NCBI GenBank assembly: GCA_945910005.1
Contig: OX246744.1
Location: 41,717,391-41,781,390, forward strand
Source of the DNA: Isoperla grammatica
Taxonomy: Eukaryota > Arthropoda > Insecta > Plecoptera > Perlodidae
Direction of reading: 5' to 3'
DNA: 64,000 nucleotides
Positions within the stretch are counted from its first letter, which is position 1. Each line of letters starts with the position of its first letter. This document shows, piece by piece, positions 1 through 10,427 of this stretch. The notes under the pieces were generated by a model. It did no database searches and was not told the DNA's origin. It saw nothing but the letters and a program-made list of their open reading frames with translations. A program made the position numbers and the translations under genes.

Positions 1-453
1 AAATAAAAACAAGTGTAGCAATAGTAACTGCTCACCATTTAAAACTTTTAATGATGGACAACGACTAAGTGAAAGTTTTGTTTGTGTATTTGTTTGTTTC
101 TTGTTTTGTTTTCCAAAATCCGAAGAAATTATTTTTTGACAGCTTGTTGTTTGTTTATCGATTCAATTCATTTATTTCATTGTTGTCTTTTGGTGTTGCT
201 AGTAAGGTGTGAGAAGTGTTAGATGCATGTTTTAGCGGTACAATGACTACTGCCGAACACTACTGCATATTTCCTAACCATCCCAACATCCCCCGATAAA
301 GCTTTTCAAAACAGGGTTGCCACATTGGACACTCGGCTTGCGTAGACTTCGTTCTCGTAGGCGTCGTTGAAAATAGAAATATAATCTAATTTCGACGTCG
401 CTGAAGGGAGCGGAGTCGCGTAAGTCGCTACGTTGCCTGATTGGCCAACGACT

Positions 454-1012
454 AACGTTGTACGTTTTACGTTATACGTTGTACTTATACGTTGTACGTT
501 GTACGTTGTATGTTATACGATGTACGTTATGTGTTATACGATGTACGTTGTACGTTATACGATGTACGTTAAATGTTATACGATGTTACTTACCTGTTTC
601 AATCCATTCAGTTTTGAATTGTCAATAAAACCATACAGTTCATGCTGCTTAGATGATTTTTTGCAACAGAATTTACAAATACTCTTCTCTGGCAATTTTG
701 CCATTGGGTTTACCTCGCTATGTACGTTATACGTTTTACGTTGTACGTTATATGTTATACGATGTACGTAATACGTTATACGTAATACGTTATACATTGT
801 ACGTTATACGTTATACGTTGTATGTTATACGTTATACGTTATATACATTGTACGTTATACGTTGTACGTTTTATGTTTTACGTTGTACGTTATACGTTTT
901 ACGTTATATGTTATAGGCCTACGTTGTACGTTATGCGTTGTAGGTTTTACGGTATATGGTATATGTTATACGTTATATGTTATACGTTATACGTTGTACG
1001 TTGTACGTTAAA
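454..1012. repeat. TACGTTATACGT minisatellite, unit A
   Basis: This is an irregular array of 9-11-bp variants of TACGTTATACG / TACGTTGTACG, interrupted at 594-718 by a non-repetitive insert. It abuts the 3' end of the minus-strand tRNA-type SINE at 1018, as if expanded from the SINE tail. Open frames across it are repeat artefacts. Confidence 0.85.
594..718 (-). pseudogene. Inserted exon fragment, CxxC zinc-finger-like
   Basis: This non-repetitive island sits inside the TACGTT array. Read on the minus strand it is an open exon-like piece with a CKFCCKKSSKQH zinc-finger-like stretch, ending ...GLKQ, followed directly by a perfect donor GTAAGT (588-593). A second, damaged copy lies at about 31186-31290 on the opposite strand inside the intron of the unit D gene. 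I do not recognise the parent protein. A captured host exon or the first exon of a transposase are both possible. Confidence 0.55.
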
Positions 1013-1017
1013 CGCCG

Positions 1018-1146
1018 ACCTTGGAGCATGAGAACCCAGCATGAGGAAAACCTCTGGGGAAACCTTCAGTCAGGACTGTCGGTGGCCGGTATCAAACCGG
1101 CGACCTCCGAGTTAGAGTCTCGTCCCGCTGAGTCATTGTAGTCAAG
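1018..1146 (-). mobile_element. tRNA-derived SINE, unit A
   Basis: The reverse strand carries a pol III A-box-like TGGCTCAGTGG-type stretch (clearest in unit C) and a B-box-like segment that here reads GGTTTGATACC. The 60-bp body ends at the TACGTT array. It is interrupted at its 5' end by the hAT-like element at 1147. Confidence 0.7.
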
Positions 1147-1893
1147 CAGTGGCGTAACTAGAGGGTTAGTGGGTTAACCCCCCCACTGAAACTACATAGA
1201 GGCTGTTATTCTACCACTTACTACTTTACTACATCTTTAGAACCAAGCTTAGAAAATATAATAATGATAGGTTAATGATAATTAATGTTATGATTGTGTT
1301 AGAAACAACAAGTGTGTACCTATCGCATATATTTCAACCAAAATAAATACATGATTCAGTTTGAACGTGGATGAACTATTGTGAACAATAAACAGTAACG
1401 TAATATAAACAAATAAAGAGGCCTAATGTTTAGAGTTTTATCGTTGAGTGAGTAGTATAGGGTAGAGGCCCCACGCCATCGGCAGTCTGTCTACCACCTT
1501 ATGCTGCCCAAAATACTTCGGTCAGGTAGTAGAAGTTCGCCAAGTGACGCGATGATGGAGCCTGATTGGTCGGCTACTTCACCGAAGATATACGAAGACA
1601 GCCGAAAACTCCGTCATCGCGTCGCTTGGCGAACTTCTACTACCCGACTACAGTATGTTGGGCAGCATGAGGCGGTAGACAAATTGCCGATTGCGTTGCG
1701 CCTCTACCCTATATTATTCACTCAACGATTTTATTCTTTGACTCTTAAAAGCACAAAATATTAATAATAATCGAACCGAAATTCATTTTCACCTCCGGCG
1801 GCTGGGGCTTAGCCCCAGACCCCACCTTGCTGTTCCCACACCCCACTTTCCCCTGTTGACCCCCCTCCTAAATAATTCCCAGTTACGCCACTG
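1147..1893. mobile_element. hAT-like non-autonomous element, unit A
   Basis: The terminal inverted repeat CAGTGGCGTAAC is at 1147 and GTTACGCCACTG ends at 1893. The 8-bp target duplication TAGTCAAG is present on both sides (1139-1146, 1894-1901). An internal palindromic segment (about 1460-1700) with long arms containing GAAGTTCGCCAAG looks like a second, nested foldback. There is no transposase frame. Confidence 0.85.
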
Positions 1894-1939
1894 TAGTCAA
1901 GATCACTGCGTCGTGGTTTACTTGTACCTTACGAGAGAT

Positions 1940-2565
1940 GGGTAGGTTAACGTCAAAAAACATCACAAAATGTTCATGTTTTAATCATATCTCAAGAATG
2001 CAAAACGAAATCGAAAATCTGAGTAATCAGCGTGCTGTGGTTTGGCAAGCCCTACAAACTGAATGATAAATTTTATCTATACATTGTGATCAGTTTGACT
2101 GTAATACTTATTTAATTAGTTATGTTATGTAATAAAATAATAATAAATAAAATAAAATAAAATAAAATACAATATAATAAAATAAAATAAAATAAAATAA
2201 AATAAAATAAAATAAAATAAAATAAAATAAAATAAAATAAAATAAAATAAAATAAAATAAAATAAAATAAAATAAAATAAAATAAAATAAAATAAAATAA
2301 AATAAAATAAAATAAAATAAAATAAAATAAAAAAAAATAAAAAAAAAAAAAATAAAATAAAAAATTAAAAAAAAAATTAAAAAAAAAAAATCGTAAATAA
2401 TAATTTGTCTAATTAAACCCCACAATCATACCGACCAATGACAATGATAGAATGTAAAAAACATTTATCATTCAGTTTGTAGTGTTTACCAAACCACAGC
2501 ACGCTTATTACTCAGATTTTCGATATCGAGGTGCATTCTTGAGAAATAATTAAAATATAAAATAT
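1940..2565. mobile_element. Foldback MITE with internal (AAAATA)n, unit A
   Basis: The two arms carry inverted matches (CGTCAAAAAACATCAC..., AATCGAAAATCTGAGTAATC, TGGTTTGGCAAGCCC and their complements). They are separated by an AAAATA array of about 250 bp at 2131-2390. It is related to the family at 3837-4123. Exact ends are uncertain. Confidence 0.65.
2131..2390. repeat. (AAAATA)n microsatellite, unit A
   Basis: This is a near-perfect AAAATA array degrading into poly-A with T interruptions. Counterparts lie at 10661-10871 and 19251-19606 in B and C, with different lengths. Confidence 0.95.
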
Positions 2566-2912
2566 ACCCGGGTAAAATCCCGCTTCAGGCAAAAGTGTTT
2601 TAACTTCTAATATGGATTAAATTCCATCACTTCTTGTCTTAGGAATAAGTAAACAGTGACTTTGAAGCCGTCCTAGCAACGAAGCACTCAATAAATTCAA
2701 TGTTGTTCTGAATCGGCCTCGTTGATTCTGGCATTTGTCCACAGGTGTTTGCACTGTCCAATCACTGATTCATGTGTTTAATATTTAAAAATAGATGTTT
2801 GATTGAATGATTGGTTATCGCTCACTTGTCAAAACAGGGTTGGTTTAGTCGCTTTTAATTTAAGTCCCACACTGAAAATCAGTCTTGTTACTGAGTGGGT
2901 AGACTCTATAAA
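2565..2912 (+). mobile_element. tRNA-Gly-type SINE, 5' truncated, unit A
   Basis: It starts at the B-box remnant (CCCGGGTAAAATCCCGCTTC) and continues through the SINE body (CTTGTCTTAGGAATAAGTAAAC; GCCGTCCTAGCAACGAAGCA) to the 3' end GAGTGGGTAGACTC. The full-length relative with a tRNA-like head is at 24714-25122. Confidence 0.75.
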
Positions 2913-3836
2913 AAAGATTTTTTTTTACTGTTGCCTCAGTGAGATTAGAAATAAGATGAATTCTTGAACACAACTACAGTTCCAGGAGAAGTGGTGATAT
3001 TCACTTGGTTGTAAAATAATAAAATTGCAGTTTTATCCGCATAGTTATTTATTACCATCATCCATAAATCCCAAACATTGTAATTGTAAATATAATAACT
3101 AACACTATTTTTTTAAGTTTACTACATAATTATAATGATAACATCGTATAATTAGTTGAATGCGCGCAAGATAAGCACATTAATAAATTCCCAATGAATC
3201 TGTCATCTCGTAAATAGTAAAACAAATACGTACAGTAAAATTACTTATTTTTTTTACAACAAGTGACGTTGGCTAACAAGTTGAAGTTTAACCAAACTGT
3301 GAAATATTTTGTTATCCGGGAGATTTAGAGAAACTTAGGTTTAAAAAATAGTATAACCATACTAAATACTATATATAATGTAGGTTATAAATTGTTCTTT
3401 CTTATGCTTCCTAAATTAACCATTGCTACAAAAAATATTTTTAATATTAGTAACCATTAATGTATAATATAATATAATATAAAATATAAATATAATAATA
3501 CAAACAAATAATGCAAATATAATATAATATAACTTACATGTTAATGTATTATAAATAATAAAGACTATAAATAAGAATACAATCAATAAACAATGCCAAC
3601 TAATTAATACCTTACAAATTAAAATATACTTATTTAAAAGCGTTGAATAAAGTAAATGTTTGTGTCAACATCTCTACAAACATTACAAGCTAATATTTAA
3701 TTCAAATATCTTACTGCATAGTTGATAACTCTAACCAAATATAATATTTGTTATGTTAAAAAACAAATGTTAATTAGTTTCCATGTGTTTGTCAGTAGAC
3801 AAAAGCCTAAAGAATGCAGTTAACATAAATACTTAA
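2913..3836. other. AT-rich flank, no gene seen
   Basis: This is AT-rich unit sequence with short TATAATATAATA runs. Near 3681 it lacks about 350 bp that B (about 12177-12530) and C (about 20960-21320) keep, so A carries a deletion. No supported coding region. Confidence 0.6.
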
Positions 3837-4123
3837 GAGCAAATGATACCTCTACGTCAAAAACCACAGAATAGTTGTATTTTTTAATTTTATCTCAAGA
3901 TTGAAACACAAAATCGAAAATCTCAGAAACCATAGCACTGTGGTTTGGTAAGCTTTACACACTGAATAATAAATACCGACGTTATAACGTTAAATACATT
4001 TATCATTCAGTCTGTAGGGCTTACCAAACCACATATGATTTTCGATTTACTTTTGAATATTGAGATATAATTAAAAAATGAAACTTTTCTGCGGTTTTTG
4101 ACGTAGAGGTATACCCTTCGCTC
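3837..4123. mobile_element. TTAA-flanked (piggyBac-type) MITE, unit A
   Basis: Foldback element with arms GAGC(A/G)AA(T/G)G(A/G)TA..CCTCTACGTCAAAAACC and complement, flanked by TTAA at 3833-3836 and 4124-4127. TTAA target sites are the hallmark of piggyBac superfamily elements. The same insertion is in B and absent from C and D, so it entered before the A/B split. Confidence 0.85.
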
Positions 4124-4266
4124 TTAACATTACTAACATTCTTACTAAATTACACACCGAACGAAAAATAAATATTTTAAAGCCAAATCAAGAATAGTTT
4201 TCAAAACAACTCAACCATTCCATACATTAAATTAACTATCATTTGAGCCGGTTGAGTTTGCAATTA

Positions 4267-4357
4267 AATGACAGTCTCACTAATGACAATCTCACTAATG
4301 ACAATCTCACTTATGACAATCTCACTAATGATAATCTCACTAATGCCAGTCTCACTA
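4267..4357. repeat. 15-bp minisatellite TCTCACTAATGACAG, unit A
   Basis: Six to seven copies lie immediately 3' of, and overlapping, the stop codon of the minus-strand gene. In the gene's strand the unit reads CTGTCATTAGTGAGA and contains TGTCATTAG, the last Cys-His-stop codons of the gene. Confidence 0.85.
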
Positions 4358-4593
4358 ATGACAGAAACAATCCTTCTTCTGAATGCACCAATTCTTGCAG
4401 AACGGAGGACTCGTAGTTAGAAGGTCCTTGCATCGAGGACAGGGGGGGGGGTGTTTTTAGGCGGGGTGCAATACTGCCACCACAGGTACCAGGGGTCCCA
4501 TGGGTTCCACGGCGGCATAGAGCCCCAAGACGAACCAGGGCCCCAAGACGAACTAAAGTGCCAATTGATAGGGGAGGCCACGGGAACGCCCAC

Positions 4594-5565
4594 CCTGGCT
4601 CGTTGTCAATCCATGGAGGGCCCCACCCTGGGTTGTTATCGAATCAGGGACGGCCCCACCCTGGCTTTTTGTCGACCCATGGATGGCCCCACCCTGGCTT
4701 GTTGTCGACCCATGGAGGGCCCCACCCTGGCTTGTTGTCAACCCATGGATGGCCCCACCCTGGCTTGTTGTCGACCCACGGACGGCCCCACCCTGGCTTG
4801 TTGTCGACCCATGGATGGCCCCACCCTGGCTTGTTGTCGACCCATGGAGGGCCCCACCCTGGCTTGTTGTCAACCCATGGATGGCCCCACCCTGGCTTGT
4901 TGTCGACCCACGGACGGCCCCACCCTGGCTTGTTGTCGACCCATGGATGGCCCCACCCTGGCTTGTTGTCGACCCATGGATGGCCCCACCCTGGCTTGTT
5001 GTCGACCCATGGATGGCCCCAACCTGGCTTGTTGTCAACCCATGGATGGCCCCACCCTGGCTTGTTGTCGACCCATGGATGGCCCCACCCTGGCTTGTTG
5101 TCAACCCATGGATGGCCCCACCCTGGCTTGTTGTCGACCCATGGAGGGCCCCACCCTGGCTTGTTGTCGACCCATGGAGGGCCCCACCCTGGCTTGTTGT
5201 CGACCCATGGAGGGCCCAACCCTGGCTTGTTGTCGACCCATGGAGGGCCCAACCCTGGCTTGTTGTCGACCCATGGAGGGCCCAACCCTGGCTTGTTGTC
5301 GACCCATGGATGGCCCCACCCTGGCTTGTTGTCGACCAATGGAGGACCCAACCCTGGCTTGTTGTCGACCCATGGATGGCCCCACCCTGGCTTGTTGTCG
5401 ACCCATGGAGGGCCCAACCCTGGCTTGTTGTCGACCCATGGAGGGCCCAACCCTGGCTTGTTGTCGACCCATGGAGGGCCCAACCCTGGCTTGTTGTCGA
5501 CCCATGGAGGGCCCAACCCTGGCTTGTTGTCGACCAATGGAGGACCCAACCCTGGCTTGTTGTCA
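4594..5565 (-). repeat. 33-bp coding minisatellite, copy A
   Basis: These are tandem 33-bp units, plus-strand form CCCACCCTGGCTTGTTGTCG followed by ACCCATGGATGGC. On the minus strand they encode 11-residue units with variable positions (W/L, H/P/R, W/L). Several neighbouring units share the same variant (for example the CCCAACCC form clustered at 5210-5550), which is the signature of unit-by-unit expansion. All six frames are long and open across it. Confidence 0.95.
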
Positions 5566-5751
5566 TTGACTCTTTGCCCGTTACTTCGCTTACTCCGCAA
5601 AGACGAGTCCGCAAAGTCATCAGTCAAGTCATTAGCCAAGTCATCAGCTAAGTCATCAACCAACGTTCAGCCTTCCTCGCAGCGAACCTGATGGAAGGGG
5701 AAGAAAACAAATATCAAACACACAACCTTAAACATAAATGTGTGTGGTCAG

Positions 5752-5908
5752 TCGTCGTAAAACAACTTCGGTGTTGCTTTTGTCACGGGTGGGTGAGCGG
5801 CAACCAACCAGCGGCCGTGGCTGATTCAAATACCTGCTCGGGTTGGCTGAGACCGTAAACACGTCATTGATCGATGACGAAAGCATTACCGAAAATGTTT
5901 ATGTGCTA
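5752..5908. mobile_element. Intronic foldback MITE (ACTTCGGTAATGC family), copy A
   Basis: Inverted arms ACAACTTCGGTGTTGCTTTTG and GACGAAAGCATTACCGAAAAT flank GGTGAGCGGCAACCAACCAG and GCTGAGACCGTAAACACGTC. The same element sits in the introns of copies B and C, at 53150-53305, and in the chitin-binding gene intron at 56928-57085. Confidence 0.8.
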
Positions 5909-6062
5909 GAAAACTCCATGTGCTAGAAGACTCAATGTGCTAGATATCTCCATGTGCTAGAAGACTCAATGTGCTAGATATCTCCATGTGCTAGAAGACT
6001 CAATGCGCTAGATATCTCAATGAGTTAGAAGACTCCATGTGCTAGATATCTCAATGAGTTAG
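5909..6062. repeat. 17-bp intronic minisatellite, copy A
   Basis: Alternating units ATGTGCTAGAAGACTCA and ATGTGCTAGATATCTCC/A run between the MITE and the exon 1 splice donor. The same array is in the introns of copies B and C with different lengths. Confidence 0.85.
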
Positions 6063-6227
6063 AAGAGCCATGTCAGCTAATACTCACCATCAGCACGACA
6101 GCTATGAGAGGCACCAGGCCCAACGACCACAGAAGTCTCATGATGTGTTCTCGACTCTTCAGTATCTTCAGATACTTCTATCTTTGAAACCGTTGAATGA
6201 AGTGACTTTTCATCCACACAATCGATG

Positions 6228-6235
6228 CTTTTATA
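6228..6235 (-). promoter_or_regulatory. TATA box, copy A
   Basis: TATAAAAG on the minus strand, about 87 bp upstream of the start codon. It is at the same relative place and in the same context (TTGTATAAAAGC) in all four copies. A start site about 30 bp downstream would give a 5' leader near 60 nt. Confidence 0.75.
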
Positions 6236-6670
6236 CAAGTTTCCATCGTGTATTGTTTCAACGTTGCATTATTTTCCTGATAATGTTTAATTATGATAAT
6301 TTAAATGTGCTTTATTTCGATAATAATACATTATTTTGGAAAACACTCACGTTCATTTCGTAGGATTTTAATTTTATATGATAATATTTAGGAACATTGA
6401 TGTTCTTTAGGACAGTTATTGCGAGTTGCAATAACATTTTGGGAAATGTTTGGTTTTGATTGTTGGTTACCATTGAGAAAAGTAGCTATTCGACGAATAA
6501 GTAGTTATTGGGACATTGTAAGACTAGACCTTAATAAACGTAGAAAAATCATAGATGTTGCTCTAGCCTAGCGTGCGGAACACCCTCATACTGAAACCCC
6601 CACGGCTGCGAGACGATACACCCATTCCGAAACTAGTATCAGTATCTTCCAATTGAACCCACTAACCAGA
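6236..6670. other. Gene upstream region, no further gene seen
   Basis: This AT-rich sequence upstream of the copy A promoter is shared with B. I see no clear transcription-factor cluster and no coding region. Confidence 0.5.
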
Positions 6671-7057
6671 GCCAACGGTTTAGCCACGGTCGCTTAGCAG
6701 GTTCCCATACGAACACCGAAGTTAAGCAACCTCAGACTAGGTCAGGAGGTGGATGGGTGACCACTCACTTCCGAAACACTAGTTACCGTTGGTTAGAGCA
6801 GATTGGAGGGTTCGAAAGATTTTTTAACAGCTTCGTTCTTCTCGTCAACAGTCCAGGTTAGTGGAGGAACCTATATGACTGGTCAAAGTTACACCGTCCT
6901 TTCGGTGGGACGTAAAGCCGATGGTCCCCTTGGTACTTTTCGACAGGAGTAGGCTACATACCGGTCCTAGGCTTCCTCTCCAACCTTCCTCATTTTATCA
7001 TTCATCAATCATCACTCATCAGGCTTAAAAGGGCATTGTACCCTACACTGGCCCTTA
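6671..7057 (+). mobile_element. 5S rRNA-derived SINE (SINE3-like), unit A
   Basis: The head (6671-6795) resembles 5S rRNA: GCCAACGG, ACACCGAAGTTAAGCAAC (box A region), GGTCAGGAGGTGGATGGGTG (box C region) and a complementary 3' end CCGTTGGTT. A non-5S body follows (GGGACGTAAAGCCGATGGTC) and a tail rich in TCATCAATCATC, as in SINEs mobilised by LINE machinery. Many base changes from a functional 5S gene make it a SINE, not a working rRNA gene. Confidence 0.75.
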
Positions 7058-7060
7058 TTA

Positions 7061-7446
7061 AGGCTGGTCCACACAGATTTTGTAGACATCATGCATAAGG
7101 TTTTAAGACGTTGTTTTAAAAACAACAATGAAAACAACGTCTTAATACTAAAACTTTGTGTGAACGCCAGTACGTGTTTCCTATAGGCTGGTCCACACAG
7201 ATTTTTTAAGCATAAGATTTAATGTTTTAAGACGTTGTTTTAAGAACAACAATGAAAACAATGTCTTAAAACTAAAACTTGTGTGAACGCCAGTACGTGT
7301 TTCCTATATGATCCAACTTAACGACTACGCGTTAAACCTTAAATCTTATGCTTAAAAAATCTGTGTGGACCATCCTTATGATCCAACTTTACGACTACGC
7401 GTTAAACCTTAAATCGTATGTCTTAAAAATCTGTGTGGACCAGCCT
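7061..7446. mobile_element. Harbinger-type MITE inserted only in unit A
   Basis: Terminal inverted repeat AGGCTGGTCCACACAGATTT with complement at the right end, flanked by TTA (7058-7060 and 7447-7449). Unit B has the uninterrupted site at 15696-15698. The interior is itself a rearranged pair of arms (two copies of CTGGTCCACACAG on the left, two on the right). A shorter relative is at 62155-62337. Confidence 0.85.
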
Positions 7447-7679
7447 TTACAATAAAATAAATAATAAATAATTGGAGGGAGATAAATTATAAACGATATT
7501 TGTATAATTTTGAGCGCTGTTTTTCTTTTTTTTTTCAAGTTTTTTTAAGCTCTTTTTTTATTGGATCACAAATGTGACCGCCACTCGCAAAGATGTGACG
7601 TAAGTGCAACCTAATAATACTTACGTTGGGACAATAAATGTAAACCTGTATATGTGTATCCACCAGCCACCGCTGATGT

Positions 7680-8320
7680 CCATAGGCGTGAGCAGGGGGG
7701 GGGGCAAGGGGGGGCAGCGGCCCCCCCAATTAGGATGGGTGAGCTTTTTTTATATAGAATTTGGCCCAAGGTATACCGTATACGCCTACCGATCGTAAAA
7801 GACGAGAAGAGGACCTATAGCACCTTCCTCATATTAAATATATTTCTCAAACTGTCACAGTTGCTCCAACTGCCTTGCCCGTTTTACCCAAGAAAGAATA
7901 GGTCCAGTATAGTGCCTGTCGTAATGGGCGACAAAAATGCTGACCTGACATAATGGTTCTAATCTTACCTGAAGTCCTAGATTGGAATGACGTTGGAATC
8001 AGCTGACCGGCCTCAACATCAACTGTTGCCTTACCGCCAAGATTTTGGCTGTGGGACTGACCACTTCCTTCACTTTGTAACAATGATATCACTGATATCC
8101 ACAAATAATTGTGTGAAATTAACCCATTGAACAGACAACCTGTACTCCTCCTAATACGCATAAAATCACGTTTAAAAATGCATGTCTTTAAAAAATCTCC
8201 TACGGAGCTTTTTGTCTGGGGCATCCCCCCCCCCACACCCCCCATTGGCGCCGCCGTGAAGTACTTTAATTGGGAATGTATTGTGCCCCCCCCCATTGAT
8301 CAACCTCTACGCACGCCTAT
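7680..8320. mobile_element. hAT-like MITE inserted only in unit A
   Basis: The ends ATAGGCGTG and CACGCCTAT are inverted, and the 8-bp GCTGATGT duplication is at 7672-7679 and 8321-8328. Unit B keeps the empty site at 16618-16625. G- and C-runs border both ends. There is no transposase frame. Confidence 0.8.
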
Positions 8321-8351
8321 GCTGATGTCTGTTGTGGTCTGTTTGTTACAG

Positions 8352-8494
8352 AAGCCCAGGGTATAAAAGGGTATCTGGAATTCGGTGAAAAGCTTGCCGA
8401 CAAGTTTGGTTGCCACATTGCCTGGCCGCTGATACTCGCTAGCGAAAATGTTCTGGTTGAGCTGTCCACATTCCCACTCATGAACCACGTTTAG
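8352..8494 (+). CDS. Terminal exon of unidentified gene, unit A copy
   Basis: Acceptor TTTGTTACAG (ending 8351) precedes 143 bp open to TAG, encoding 46 residues with the run GYLEFGEKLADKFGCH and ending STFPLMNHV. The unit B copy (16649-16791) has the same splice site and stop. It differs by one silent and three conservative or moderate changes (I/V, H/Y, E/D). I do not recognise the protein and find no upstream exons. It could be the last exon of a duplicated host gene, a retro-fragment or part of a transposon. Confidence 0.5.
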
Positions 8495-8829
8495 GAATAT
8501 TATAAACACCGAGTTTGGCCACTGAGCGCGCTAGTGACAACGAATGAAGCGCTCAAGTGGCAATGTCACGCATCAAAAATTATAAAATATATAAATGTGT
8601 ACACATTAAAACTACATAATGTACAAATTTATGTTTTTTGTATCTACTCTTTCAAGATTAATATCTTGTATTTTCGTAATGAAAGTCATCAATTTGACAC
8701 TTTTATACTAGGACGTAAAATATTAGGGAACCCGCAACTGACGTCACATCCGCACTACAACAATGGAACAAATGAATTGAACTGATGGACAAACAATCAG
8801 CTGTCAAAATAATAAAATTGCAACCATAC
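8495..8829. mobile_element. Composite MITE region at the A/B junction
   Basis: Arms of the TTAA-type MITE (TTTTCGTAATGAAAGTCATC; TTTTATACTAGGACGTAAAA) are interrupted by the start of the TA-type MITE (AACAATGGAACAAATGAATT). That MITE continues into the next unit to about 9035. The same composite begins unit A and unit C. Confidence 0.6.
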
Positions 8830-9281
8830 AAATAAAAACAAGTGTAGCAATAGTAACTGCTCACCATTTAAAACTTTTAATTATGGACAACGACTAAGTG
8901 AAAGTTTTTTATGTGTATTTGTTTGTTTCTTGTTTTGTTTTCCAAAATCCGAAGAAATTATTTTTTGACAGCTTGTTGTTTGTTTATCGATTCAATTCAT
9001 TTATTTCATTGTTGTCTTTTGGTGTTGCTAGTAAGGTGTGAGAAGTGTTAGATGCATGTTTTAGCGGTACAATGATTATGCCGAACACTACTGCATATTT
9101 CCTTCCCATCCCGACATCCCCGTTAACTCTTTTCAAAACAGGGTTGCCACATTGGACACTCGGCTTGCGTAGACTTCGTTCTCGTAGGCGTCGTTGAAAA
9201 TAGAAACAGAATCTAATTTCGACGTCGCTGAAGGGGGCGGAGTCGCGTAAGTCGCTACGTTGCCTGATTGGCCAACGACGA
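8830..9281. mobile_element. TA-type MITE remainder and unit start, unit B
   Basis: This is the right half of the 300-bp MITE (to TGTCTTTTGGTGTTGCTAGT near 9030), then the TTAA-type arm AGATGCATGTTTTAGCGG, then unique unit sequence up to the TACGTT array. Equivalent sequence is at 1-453 and 17128-17582. Confidence 0.6.
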
Positions 9282-9584
9282 ACGTTGTACGTTATACATT
9301 GTACGTTATACGTTATACATTATACGTTGTACGTTATACGTTATACGATGTACGTTATACATTATGCGTTATACGTTATACGTCATACGGTAAACGTTAT
9401 ACGTTGTATGATACACGATACACGTTATACGTTATACGCTATACGTTATACGTTGTACGATAAAGGATACACGTTATACGTTATATGTTATATGTTAAAC
9501 GTTATGCGCTGTACGTTATATGTAATACGTTGCACGTTATACGTTTACGTTATATGTTATATGTTATATGTTGTACGTTGTACG
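9282..9584. repeat. TACGTTATACGT minisatellite, unit B
   Basis: Same array as 454-1012, but without the zinc-finger-like exon insert and shorter. Confidence 0.85.
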
Positions 9585-9587
9585 CCG

Positions 9588-9714
9588 ACGTTGGAGCATG
9601 AGAACCCAGCATGAGGGAAACCTTCAGTCAGGACTGCCGGTGGCCGGTATCGAACCGGTGACCTCCCGAATTAGAGTCTCGTCCCGCTGAGCCATTGTAG
9701 TCAGGCAGTGGCGT
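9588..9714 (-). mobile_element. tRNA-derived SINE, unit B
   Basis: Minus-strand copy with B-box GGTTCGATACC and body as in unit A. It lacks about 12 bp of the body (CTCTGGGGAAAC region). Confidence 0.65.
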
Positions 9715-9715
9715 A

Positions 9716-10427
9716 ACGAGGGGGTAAGTGGGTCAACCCCCCCTCCCAAACTACATCGAGGCTGTTATATATTCTACCACTTACTACTTTACTACATCTT
9801 TAGAACTAAGCTTAGAAAAAATAATAATGATTGGTTAATGATAATTAATGTTATGATTGTGTTAGAAACAAGTGTGTACCTATCGCATATATTTCAACCA
9901 AAATAAATACATGGTTCACCTCAAACGTGTAGGAACTATTTTGAACAATAAACAGTAACGTAATATAAACAAATAAAGAGGCCTAATGTTTAGAGTTTTA
10001 CCGTTGAGTGAGTAATATAGGGTAAGGTCCCACGCCATCGGCAGTCTGTCTACCACCTTATGCTGCCCAACATATTTAGTCGGGTAGTAGAAGACGGAGC
10101 CTGATTGGTCGGCCACTTCACCGAAGATATACGAAGACAGCCGAAAACTCCGTCATCGCGTCGCTTGGCGAACTTCTACTACCCGACTAAAGTTGTTGTG
10201 CAGCATAAGGCGGTAGACAAACTGCCGATTGCGTTGCGACTCTACCCTATATTATTCACTCAACGATTTTATTCTTTGACTCTTAAAAGCACGAAATATT
10301 TATAATAGTCGAAATTCATTTTCACCTCCGGCGGCTGGGGCTTGGCCCCAGACCCCACCTTGCTGTCCCCACTCCTCACTTTCCCCTGTTAACCCCCCTC
10401 CGAAATAATTCCCCAAATACCCCACTG
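9716..10427. mobile_element. hAT-like non-autonomous element, unit B
   Basis: The left end CAGTGGCGTAAC is intact and the right end is decayed to CCCCACTG, as in unit C. It contains the same nested palindrome (10020-10250), here with part of one arm missing. Confidence 0.75.

Larger units (their letters stand above)
4355..6141 (-). pseudogene. Secreted Gly/Pro/Trp-rich peptide gene, copy A (broken)
   Basis: Exon 1 (6088-6141) encodes an 18-residue signal segment beginning MRLLWSLGLVPL and ends at donor GTGAGT. The phase-0 intron is 5688-6087. Exon 2 starts at 5687 after acceptor CATCAG. Its seventh codon is TGA where copy B has TCG, so translation would end after 24 residues. Downstream of this stop the frame still shows the acidic propeptide (VDDLADDLAND...), the RSKR processing site and 27 full plus one partial 11-residue units of the DNKPGWGHPWV type. 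It ends at a second stop at 4644-4646. Remnants of the seven-cysteine domain remain to 4355 but are out of frame, with an extended C tract (10 C) between the second proline block and the Cys-Pro-Arg-Cys motif. The conserved TATA box is at 6228. I infer a pseudogene. Homopolymer error could explain the C tract but not the TGA. Confidence 0.8.
1..8829. repeat. Tandem segmental duplication, unit A
   Basis: The sequence beginning aaataaaaacaagtgtagc at position 1 recurs at 8830 and 17128, and the order of landmarks after it is the same each time. The landmarks are a TACGTT array, a tRNA-type SINE, a hAT-like MITE, an AAAATA array, a SINE body, a 15-bp minisatellite, the minus-strand secreted-peptide gene and its TATA box. 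Unit A also holds a 5S-derived SINE and a plus-strand terminal exon, both shared with B. The left border is cut by the window edge, so more copies may lie upstream. Confidence 0.9.

Noticed and set aside
454..1031. Frames rich in YTLYVIRYTLYV (also 9260-9614, 17943-18260)
   Set aside because: Products of the TACGTT minisatellite.
4451..5691. Long plus-strand frames of GPTLACCRPMD and HGWPHPGLLST type repeats (also 13307-14355)
   Set aside because: All six frames are open because the unit is 33 bp without stops. Signal exon, splice sites, pro-region and conserved ends are on the minus strand.
6671..6795. Functional 5S rRNA gene
   Set aside because: Too many changes from 5S and fused to a SINE body.
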